From Conus ventricosus (Eukaryota > Mollusca > Gastropoda > Neogastropoda > Conidae), in assembly GCA_018398815.1 (NCBI GenBank), contig CM031601.1, forward strand, positions 36,370,009 to 36,434,008: a stretch of DNA of 64,000 bases. The letters are read 5' to 3'. The translations under genes were made by a program, and so were the position numbers. Positions 56,032-64,000 of the stretch are shown here, piece by piece (position 1 is the first letter of the stretch; each line of letters opens with the position of its first letter). The notes under the pieces were generated by a model that did not search any database, was not told the DNA's origin, and saw only the letters and a list, made by a program, of their open reading frames with translations.

Positions 56032-56789
56032 GCTCTCCCCCTGCAGGAAGCAGGTCAGCCAAGAAAGGCAGTGAGGAGGCAAAGCAGGTGGGTGACATCC
56101 TGTCTGATGGTGATGGCCATGCAGTGATAGAGTCGTCCAAACGAAGCAGGTCAGCGAAGAAATGCAGTGAGGAGGCTAAGCCAGCCAGTGACATCCTGTC
56201 TGATGGTGATGGCCATCCAGGTGCAGAGCAGCCCAAGCCTGTTAAGAGCAGTGTCAAAATCAACCTCCTGCCCAAGCTGTCCGACCCCGTGGTGCAGATG
56301 CCTCAACCACCATGTGAGGATGAGAATGCCATGTTTCCTGATGCCCTGCTGTTTTCGCCTCCTGCCAAAGATGAAGGATTAACAGGGGACAAAAACAACA
56401 TGGAGGCATTCTGGGCCTCCAACTCCACCTGTGACAGTGAGGAACAGAAAGCAGTGGCAGACCCTTCCCCTGAAACCTCTCCCCAGTCAAAAGAAAGGTT
56501 ACGGGATGGGCGGGAAGAAGAACGGGCAATAGACATGAGGCGACTGATTGAGTCGGCCACAAAGGGCTTTACTCAGCAGTCTTCCAAGTTGGTGACCTTG
56601 GCTAAGCTATCTTTGATGCTAGGAAAGGCGAGTCATATTCGCCTGGAATATGACTGGCAGCCAAAGTTGCCCTCCGGGAGTGGGGTCACATCAGGAGGCA
56701 TTGTGGGAGATGTAGAGCGTCTGACCAATATGCTGCGCCGTCTATCCAGTTTGGCAAACTTGGAGTACCGAGACCTCATGCAAAGGGCA
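56032..56789 (+). CDS. CRAMP1: Cramped-like protein, large exon with the LEYDW motif
   Basis: The 758-bp exon has acceptor TTTCTTTCAG and donor GTAAGT. Entry phase is 1, exit phase 0. The first part is acidic and Ser-rich with an internal 32-residue duplication (SRSAKKGSEEAKQVGDILSD and SRSAKKCSEEAKPASDILSD). It then has LLPKLSDPVVQMP and an acidic linker. The key block is KLVTLAKLSLMLGKASHIRL followed by EYDWQPKLPSG. This matches the LTLAEVYLMMGKPSKLQLEYDW region of vertebrate CRAMP1 in length and residue pattern. It ends in a helical region (MLRRLSSLANLEYRDLMQRA). This is the strongest single piece of evidence for the gene. Confidence 0.8.
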
Positions 56790-57032
56790 GTAAGTGGTTA
56801 CATGTTATTCAGCTTCTTTTCTAGGATTTTAAGACAATTTCCTTGACTTAAGTGTTTTTGAAATGTCGGTGAATAACATGGATGCAGTTATGTTTTTGGT
56901 TATAGCTGTATTAAAAATGGAATGAATGGCTGTTTTAGGCAATGGGGTTTAGGACCGTATGTGACTGGGTAAAAAAAAAAGGAAAGAAAAACCCTTTACA
57001 TCAGAAACAGTCGAAAGCGCCCTTTTTTGTAG

Positions 57033-57106
57033 GTGGACAAACCTGACGGCAGATGGGAAGTAGTAACTCAAAACACTGTGTGCTTATGCATCAATCCATC
57101 AACCAG
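57033..57106 (+). CDS. CRAMP1: Probable next cramped-like exon
   Basis: After a 243-bp intron, the acceptor CCTTTTTTGTAG opens a phase-0 frame VDKPDGRWEVVTQNTV then CLCINPSTR, up to a possible donor AACCAG|GTGTGG. The frame is actually open to 57287, so it could instead be a longer or terminal exon. No confident residue match to CRAMP1 beyond its position. Support comes from phase and short intron length. Confidence 0.4.
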
Positions 57107-57289
57107 GTGTGGAGGATTCCAAATCAAGCCTAAGATAGAAAGTGCTGAACAGTTGTGGCCAGATGTGACCAGATGTGGCAAGGAAATCAGAATGTGTAAA
57201 AATGATGAAAAGCTGGATTGCGAATTCCCCTTTAAAAAACAAACACCTTTCCTTCCCCAAAAGTGCCGCCAGACCTTCAGGAAATGACA

Positions 57290-58253
57290 TGATGAACAGT
57301 GGCCTTGTTCACAACAGATCAAAAGGAAAACTTTTTTTTTTGCACTATCTGGAAGTTAGCCTTTTGTGATTCTCCATCAGTGATGGTGGCCATGATGATA
57401 ACGAGTATGCAAACATGCATATTTGTACATTTGCACGGCATCACTTTTGTAAGAATATAGTGTGTTCAGCTGCAAAATACTTGAACATTTCAGCTTTTTT
57501 TCATGTTATATCTTCCTGATAAAAGATTTTGGGTAGGCATGTCTGTGAAAGCTCTGTATCTAGCTGTATTCAAGAATCTGTTCGGTGTCACTGTCGGTTT
57601 TTGGACATTTATTCATGCAAATTAAAAAGGAAAATGACCCATAAGCAAACCAAGCCAGTTATCTCAAAAGTTCTGAAAGGATGTCACAGTGATATGGTTC
57701 AGTGCATTTAAGACTAGTATCAGGCATACAGTCATTATATTTGTACTGCCCCCCAAAAGAAACGCATACTTTTTAATATCTTCACTGTGAATGCCAAAGC
57801 ACTAGTAGGATGTAACCAACCAGTGGAAAATGTTTGTTTACATTGTTACAGAAGGGGGTTTAAGGTTTACATTGTTACAGAAGGGGGTTTAAGGATGAAT
57901 CTTTCAAAAGAATGAAAAACAGACTAAAGAAGATTTAAAGTGTGTGTGTAGGTGCATGTTCTGTATGTCCCCAAATCACACACTTCCATTCACACAGTCA
58001 CCACTTCCACCTCTATAAACATGACAACAGACTGACAATTTGAAAAACAGTGGGCAAAGACCAATGATCATGTGTAATATTTCATACAACACAATTCCAA
58101 TATCAGATTAACAAGTTAGGTTAATACTATTCAGCACACACAAGAAGAAAAGAATTCTTTCAGAGTTCTTCATTCAAGATCTTCTTTTTTTTTTGACAGT
58201 CACTCACAAGAAATGTTTCATGGCACAGATATTTCAGAATCTGTTTCTCACAT
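57290..58253. other. Intronic or 3' flanking sequence
   Basis: No gene seen. Contains a 29-bp direct duplication at 57837-57894 (TTTACATTGTTACAGAAGGG unit). Confidence 0.5.
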
Positions 58254-58474
58254 CATAATTTTCTCTGGCACAACACAGTCCTTACGGAATTCTTCACAGT
58301 CATAATTTTCTTCGGCACAACACAGTCCTTACGGAATTCTTCACAGTCATAATTTTCTCTGGCACAACACAGTCCTTACGGAATTCTTCACAGTCATAAT
58401 TTTCTCTGGCACAACACAGTCCTCATGGAATTCTTCACAGTCATAATTTTCTCTGGCACAACACAGTCCTTACG
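58254..58474. repeat. 47-bp minisatellite, five units
   Basis: CATAATTTTCTCTGGCACAA units begin at 58254, 58301, 58348, 58395 and 58442, nearly identical. The fifth is cut by the MITE at 58475, and TTACGGAATTCTTCACAGTC resumes at 58901. Confidence 0.92.
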
Positions 58475-58899
58475 CATAGCTGCCAACTGCTACGATATCG
58501 CCGTAGTTTGCTACGCCAAGAGAATGCTTGCTACGACGCTACTACGATCATTAAATTGCTACGGCGAAACAAAAAAATTCGAATATACTTTCGTTTTGTT
58601 TGGACAGCGCTAAGTAACGTCTCTATCGGTCTGTCGGAACTGCATTTCCGCTTTCGGTTTTACTGTAGCACGTAGATTTTTTTTTACAATTTGCCCTCTT
58701 CCTCTGCTTCATCTCTGTATAATAACATTTATAGATATACTAAGAGTACTGTAGCTTTAATGTGGTCCGTAAAACTGGTTATAGGCCCGATTTCTTTTTA
58801 GAACGCGCGCAAAATTAAGTTGCTACTGTCAAATTGGAAATGCTACTGTGAAAATTGTGAAATGCTACTGTAAGCCGCATGAGCAGGTTGGCAGCTCTG
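58475..58899. mobile_element. 425-bp hAT-like MITE inside the minisatellite
   Basis: Starts CATAGCTGCCAAC and ends GTTGGCAGCTCTG, 13-bp inverted termini with one mismatch. CTTACG is repeated on both sides (58469-58474 and 58900-58905). TGCTAC motifs recur near both ends as subterminal repeats. No coding capacity. Confidence 0.75.
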
Positions 58900-59117
58900 C
58901 TTACGGAATTCTTCACAGTCAGCTTCAGATGGATTCTGAACATAACAGTCGGCTTCTTCAAGTTCAGAACAGATGTTTTTTAACTAGACACATTACCATG
59001 ACCTTGGGGACCAGGACAGTTTGTAGGGGCATCAAGAACAGGAAATGCCCGTACCAGGAAGATGGCGCCCCAACAGGTTAGGACCAGGGTTGACTCGGTC
59101 ATCCACCTACAGATAGG

Positions 59118-59192
59118 ATGCCATTACAGATGTGGCCCCCAGACCCCCACCGATTTTTCAGCCTTTTTTACTGCTGGTCACTTTCATGCCTG
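59118..59192. mobile_element. 3'-end fragment of the 13611 hAT-like MITE family
   Basis: CCCCAGACCCCCACCGATTT through ACTTTCATGCCTG matches 14330-14390. The left end is missing. Confidence 0.65.
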
Positions 59193-59293
59193 ATGTCTGT
59201 TCTATAGGCTGAGTTTTAAGTCGAATACAGTGGGCATGTCAATGTCACTCTGCATGCATACACTCTTTTACACATCCACTTCGCTTGTGTACA

Positions 59294-59518
59294 CCCAGTG
59301 CAGTAGCCAAAGTGGTAATCATAGACATGTTCTCACTGTTTCATCATTAAGAGAGGGAAAGTTCTGAATGAACTGGTTGACTTGAAGTCCAATTGGAGTT
59401 ACTAGTACCCAGTGCAGTAGCCAAAGTGGTAATCGTAGACATGTTCTCACTGTTTCATCATTAAGAGAGGGAAAGTTCTGAATGAACTGGTTGACTTGAA
59501 GTCCAATTGGAGTTACTC
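59294..59518. repeat. 114-bp tandem duplication
   Basis: CCCAGTGCAGTAGCCAAAGT through CCAATTGGAGTTACT occurs twice, almost identical. Confidence 0.9.
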
Positions 59519-60029
59519 GGCTTAAGTCGGAGAAGACAGTTGATCTGTCCAGTGGTTTGTGACTGATCCTGATGTGTAGACCAGTTGCTGTAGTGCTGGG
59601 CTGTGGTGTGTCTTCACAACCGGTCTTGCCTAGTGTTTATGGCATATCCCCGTTTTCTGGCGTAGCCACGGTGTATGGCGTAACCCGGTTTCTGGCGTAG
59701 CCACTGTTACGGTTTAGCCACAGTTTGTAGCGTAACCACAGTCCCAGGTCTGCGATAAAGAGAACCTATTCTGTAGTTAAGTAGCTGAGTGGCTGGCTTA
59801 TCGAGTTCACACATTGGCCCTCTATCTTTCAGAAAGAGATGTGAGAACTCAGCCAGCAAATGTTTACTCTGTTGTAGAGTTTCAACTATAACTATCAATC
59901 TCCACTTTTGTTGTTGTCTCGTTCGTCATTTCTTCAGATGGATTCCCCCGTCTCCTCGACAAAGGCGGCAATACGTTGCAGGTCCTCCAGTCCTCCGTAG
60001 AGCTTCCGGGCCACTGGTATTGGGTCGGG

Positions 60030-60718
60030 TCAGGTTTTCTCTCGGAGCGCTTGGTGGAGCAGGCAGGACTGCAGCAGATGTTCAGTTGTCTGGCTGCCTG
60101 TTCTGCAGGGGCACTGTTGTTCTGTGTTGCCAATGCGGAGTTTAAAGAATAGGTGGTGTTTCAGGCTGTTGTGGCCTGTCCTGAGCCTGAAGATGACTAC
60201 CTGCTCTCGTCGAGTCAGCAGGTAGTACGGGTCTGCTCTGTTGTGGCGTGGATGCTGCTGCTTCCGCAGCTTGGCCTTAATGATGGTCCTGGATTCAGGG
60301 TAGCTGGTTGACCTGTCCATCTGCTCCTTCATAGTGCCCTCCTTTGCCAAGGAGTCAGCAGTCTGCCAAGCATGTTGCAGTGGGAGGGAATCCACTGCAG
60401 GGTGACTGTGTGACTTGTGCAGAGGGAGGCGAGAGATGAGGACAGATCATTGAGCTCTGGATCTCTGTTGGACTGAAGGGCCTGCAAGATGGACAGGGCG
60501 TCGATCAGGAAAACAACGTTGTGGCTGGCGTAAGGGCTGACCTCGATGTGGGCTGCTGCTGTTTTCAGGGCTTCTGTTTCAGCTCTGTAGTTCGTGGAGT
60601 ACAGGCCGGTAGCGAGGCAGATCTTTTCTTCTTTGCCTCCTGGATATTGGACATAGACTCCTGCCCCTCCATTTCGAATGGCATCTGCTGCAGAGCCGTC
60701 AGTATAGAGTGAGTCCAA
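60030..60718 (-). pseudogene. L2b RNase H and Cys/His tail
   Basis: Frame 60329-60718 carries SLYTDGSAADAIRNGGAGVY, STNYRAETEALKTAAAHIEV, VVFLIDALSILQALQSN and VTLQWIPSHCNMLG. These correspond to the D, E, D and His positions of RNase H1. The adjacent frame 60030-60395 continues with LAKEGTMKEQ, REQVVIFRLRTGHNSLKHHL and CPCRTGSQTTEHLLQSC. One frameshift lies between them, near 60350. Confidence 0.72.
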
Positions 60719-60911
60719 GATTCTTTGGGGAACTGGGTATGGAGGTGTTCAAGGGTGAGGGACTTTCTTTGAGGGCCGCTTTGAGAATCTTAGGGCCAAC
60801 ACGTGGGATGCTGCACTGGATGAGGGGAGGGGTTCCTTCGCTCCAGGGAGGGACGGCAAGACACCGGGGTATCACTTTGGGGTCATGGTCAAGGATATCC
60901 TGATGTTGCCG

Positions 60912-62045
60912 TTATAGGATCCTGCTCTGGTGTACAAAGCTCCCTCTCTTCAGCTGTCCTTTTGTTGGCTGGGACAGTCTGTCTTTCATGGGGTGGCCTT
61001 GCAGCCTCTTGAACTTGGCAGCCTGTGTCAGGAGTTTGGCGTCTCTGCGGTCCTCAAGAGATTGGAGCTCTGTGATGGTTTCAAGCTCCTGAATTGACGT
61101 AGACTTCATGGCTCCTGTGATGATATGGGCAGCTTGATTCTGAATCTTGCTGATCTGTTCAAAATTGGATTTGGCTGTAGTGCCCCATGCAGTCATGCCA
61201 TACTCCAGCACTGGCCTGACTCTACCAGTGTACAGTCTCCTGAGGGTCGTGTTGTCTGCACCCCATGTTGTTCCTGCCAGCTTCTTCATGAGGGCAAGAC
61301 GTACTTTTGCTCTTAATTCTGTTTCTCTGCTTGCTTCTTTCATGTCAGGCGTTTGTCGAAGGTGACTCCCAGGTACGTGGGGTTATTTTCAGCAAGCAGA
61401 GTTTGTCCATTAATGCTCAGGTTGGCCTTCTGTTCTTTGGGTGAGAGGCTGAAAACAGTGTAAGTGGTCTTCTTGGCATTAATTTGTTACCAGCCACTGT
61501 TTTGTCCAGCTTTTTAGAACATTGAGCGCCTGCTGTAGCCTGTAGTTGGCAGTTGTGGGGTGCTCTTCCGAGCACCATAGGACAAGATCGTCTGCTTAGA
61601 TGGCTTCTTGGACTTTGCGTGGCATACCTTTGACAATGTCGTTGATAAAGACAAGGAATTGGGTAGGTCTGAGGACTCCTCCTTGAGGGACTTCTCCTCT
61701 CAGTGTCTTCTTCCGACTGTATGCTCCATTGACATGGACTCGGGCCTTCCTATTTTTCAGGCACTGCAAGATCCATTGGTACATACAGCCAGTCACACTG
61801 CTCTTCTGGAGTTTTTCTCCGGAGGCCATCCTTCCAGACTTTGTAGTACGCCTTTTCCATGCCTATTCACACCGTCAGTGTATGCTGTTTGTCCTGGAAG
61901 CCATCCTCGATCTTCTGGGCTATGTAGGTCACTTGATCCTCAGTGGAATGATGTTGGCGGAAGCCTGCCTGCTCTGGAGTAATGATGTTGTTCTTCTCCA
62001 GGTGCCAAACTAGCCGCGAGTTGATCATCCACTTTTGTAGGCTGG
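60912..62045 (-). pseudogene. L2b reverse transcriptase fragment
   Basis: Read right to left: PEQAGFRQHHSTEDQVTYIA, then a degraded MEKAYYKVWKDGL where the first catalytic Asp lies. The frame 61596-61829 follows with GEVPQGGVLRPTQFLVFIND; the later YADD-type box is damaged or missing near 61590. The thumb region is in frame 60912-61343 (LRRLYTGRVRPVLEYGMTAW, NQAAHIITGAMKSTSI). Frameshifts separate the pieces. Confidence 0.65.
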
Positions 62046-62434
62046 GTTAAGCTACAATAATACAATGCTAACAGTTTCAGTCAAATAACTTCATTGTTTT
62101 TTATGAGTTAAATTACATTAACTTGGAATATACTTAGCCCAAGTGCACACATAGCCCAAGTGCACACATGTGGTGTAGACTTAAATAAAGTCATACACTA
62201 CAAAACATTCCAACAATCACCAGTATTTATAAAGCAACTTAGCAGTTTTCACCTAGTACAGGCATACTGTTTTTTCTGGTCAAAGTTTATCATTCAGTAT
62301 CATCTTAACTGATAGAATGGAATACTGGCAAAAGTCAGAGTGAACACAAAGAATGGTGGTCAGATTGTTAACAAAGAATCATAACCACATGGTGACAGCT
62401 TTTAACACATGGTGGCAAGCCAACTACTACACAG
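62046..62434. other. Unassigned intronic or flanking sequence
   Basis: AT-rich, with a short duplication (TAGCCCAAGTGCACACA twice near 62134-62168). It ends with CTACTACACAG, the left target-duplication copy of the next element. Confidence 0.5.
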
Positions 62435-63235
62435 ATAAGATAAGATAAGATAATGTTGCTTATAGCCCAGCCGACCGCAGAGGGCCACATCAGGGCTGTC
62501 ACCACGTTAAAATCAACTCACCAGTCATTTAAAAAAAAAAAAAAAAAAAAAAAAAACTTTCACACATCTCGTTAAATGACATCGTCTACAAACGCACCAG
62601 AAACTTTGTTAAAAATCTTTCTTCCGTAAAATCTTAAATCAGATGAAAAATGTTAATTTCTCTCAAAAACTCAAGGATCACGTCAGGCGGGACATCCCTG
62701 AACAGGATCCTCATGGACTCCGCTGTAAAATGTTTGTGTCTCACATCGTGCAAGTCCCAACACTCTAAAAGAACATGTTTCATTGTGAGTGGCGCATGAC
62801 ATGGAATGCACCACGGAGCTTCTTCACTCTTTAAAAGGTAAGAATGGGTAAAATACGAATGGCCGGTGTGCAGCCGGCACAGAACCGTTTCCTCTTTACG
62901 ACCACCCGACGTAGATGGGAGGAAGTCCTTAAGGTTTGGACGGATCTGAAAGAGTTTGTTATTCGTCTGTGTGTTCCAATCCTCCTGCCAGAGGTCTCTC
63001 ACATAATCGTTAATTTTGGGTTTCACATCTGAGCAGGGGATATAAGTGTTGGACAGTTTCTCTCTTGTGGCGTTCTTGGCTAAACGATCAACCATTTCGT
63101 TCCCGCCGATGCCAACATGACCAGGAACCCAAGCAAGAGTAATGTTGTAACCGTCCGCCTTCAACTTACTAAAAAGTTCAAAAAAAAGTAAAAGTTCTGG
63201 ATGCTGAAGGTTGCGGCCAGCTATGGCCTCCAAAG
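62435..63235 (-). mobile_element. Clean antisense 5'-truncated Nimb insertion (801 bp)
   Basis: Bounded by CTACTACACAG on both sides (62424-62434 and 63236-63246). The 3' end has a (TTATC)n tail and T tract (antisense here). The RNase H to C-terminal frame (to 62634) is uninterrupted: LEAIAGRNLQHPELLLF, AWVPGHVGIGGNEMVDRLAK, VLCRLHTGHSYFTHSYLLKS and a CIPCHAPLTMKH region. It shows the intact C-terminus of ORF2 that is broken in copies A, C, D and E. Confidence 0.92.
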
Positions 63236-63364
63236 CTACTACACAGAACAAACATTCATCTTTTTTGATAAATGTCATCAAGTATTAGGACAAAGTTACA
63301 CTGCTAAACCACATGGTATACATATAATCAATGCATAGATTTGAAACATAAAACATAGTTTCAC

Positions 63365-63512
63365 CTTACATTTTCTGGGAAGAATCAGTAACTCAGACTG
63401 GGTTTTTCAGATCAGAGGGTGATTACCATGCCCTCTCTCTTACATTTTCTGGGAAGAATCAGTAACTCAGACTGGGTTTTTCAGATCAGAGGGTGATTAC
63501 CATGCCCTCTCT
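63365..63512. repeat. 74-bp tandem duplication
   Basis: CTTACATTTTCTGGGAAGAA through ACCATGCCCTCTCT occurs twice with no visible difference. Confidence 0.93.
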
Positions 63513-64000
63513 CTTGATTTACCTCTGGTGTCTGTCTTATTACTTAGTTCTGATCTACAGCTGGTCTCCAGGAATCGGTAAAGGGGAAGTGCTCAGTGTC
63601 CCTATTTTAAACACTAAACTGTCAGATCAGATTTCTGATCTGGCTGACAGGGTGTCAATTAAAATGAGACAAAGGGAGAAGGTTTGCCTTTCATTCCTCA
63701 TCCCTTACTGTGGATTGGTCCAAGTGCAGATGTTTAACTATGCCCATGCCTTGGCGCCGAGATCAACGATCGATAATTTATGCACACATGTTTAGAACGA
63801 ATGCTAATGAAACCAGCATGGGTCATCACAATGCCGTCATGGACTAGCTGCCCGTGGCGTGCAGACGGTGGATATGGAGGGAGGGGGGGGGTTTAGAGAA
63901 GGAGGGAGGTTTGCTGGCCTTTGTGTGAAGTGAGGCCTCATGCAGCTTTGGAAGGGGTGGGGGGGGGGGGGGGTGATGAGCAACAGTGTTATGACTGATG
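63513..64000. other. Right-end unassigned sequence
   Basis: No gene supported. Ends in G-rich low-complexity runs (63871-63892 and 63957-63974). Confidence 0.5.

Larger units (their letters stand above)
59740..62045 (-). mobile_element. Second LINE family (L2b), antisense, 5'-truncated
   Basis: Minus-strand order: RT fingers and palm starting MINSRLVWHLEKNNIIT, then RT thumb, RNase H and a 3' UTR to about 59740. Truncated at the 5' end inside RT. Same family type as the copy split by the outer gypsy element at 26090 and 40223. Confidence 0.7.

Noticed and set aside
58254..58474. CRISPR-like array
   Set aside because: Contiguous identical 47-bp units with no spacers.

Overview
This window is animal nuclear DNA, most likely from a mollusc and probably a marine gastropod. 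That call is inference. It rests on dense non-LTR retrotransposons of the I/Nimb type with an RNase H domain, gastropod-style repeats carrying the AAGGTCATGACCTTGACC motif, long CA and CT microsatellites and intron-exon structure. No bacterial-style gene, rRNA gene or functional tRNA gene is visible. Many transposon reading frames are broken by single-base indels next to homopolymers, so part of the decay may be assembly noise.

The only host gene I can support is a plus-strand cramped-like gene (CRAMP1/crm, a SANT-domain chromatin regulator). Five or six exons are visible: 1020-1216, 1399-1449, 25316-25463, 42860-42907, 56032-56789 and probably 57033-57106. Splice phases agree across every junction (0, 0, 1, 1, 0). 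The SANT domain and 5' exons lie left of the window, and the C-terminal exons are probably to the right. Introns 2, 3 and 4 measure 23.9, 17.4 and 13.1 kb and consist largely of nested transposons.

Intron 2 (1450-25315) holds an old I/Nimb-like element, N1, whose pieces lie at 1628-2118, 8639-9775, 11271-13028 and 18125-18208. It is split by a 6.5-kb segment with long modular inverted repeats (2119-8638), by a 1.5-kb segment, and by a 5.1-kb segment placed exactly at a TTAA (13029-18124). Next come two copies of a composite unit made of rearranged Nimb pieces joined to a 27-bp minisatellite. A hAT-like element (22846-24003) sits inside that minisatellite. The array and a CA repeat end shortly before exon 3.

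Intron 3 (25464-42859) holds a four-layer nest. A second RNase H-bearing LINE is split by a Ty3/gypsy element (26859-40222). That element is split by an antisense Ty3/gypsy element (27810-36067), which is in turn interrupted by a Nimb element (29948-35641). The outer gypsy also carries a small antisense Nimb 3' fragment.

Intron 4 (42908-56031) holds a near full-length Nimb element D (44027-49973) inserted into the 5' UTR of an older copy E, followed by a tRNA-derived SINE. Right of exon 5 are small tandem duplications, a 425-bp MITE inside a 47-bp minisatellite, an antisense second-family LINE, and a clean Nimb insertion at 62435-63235.
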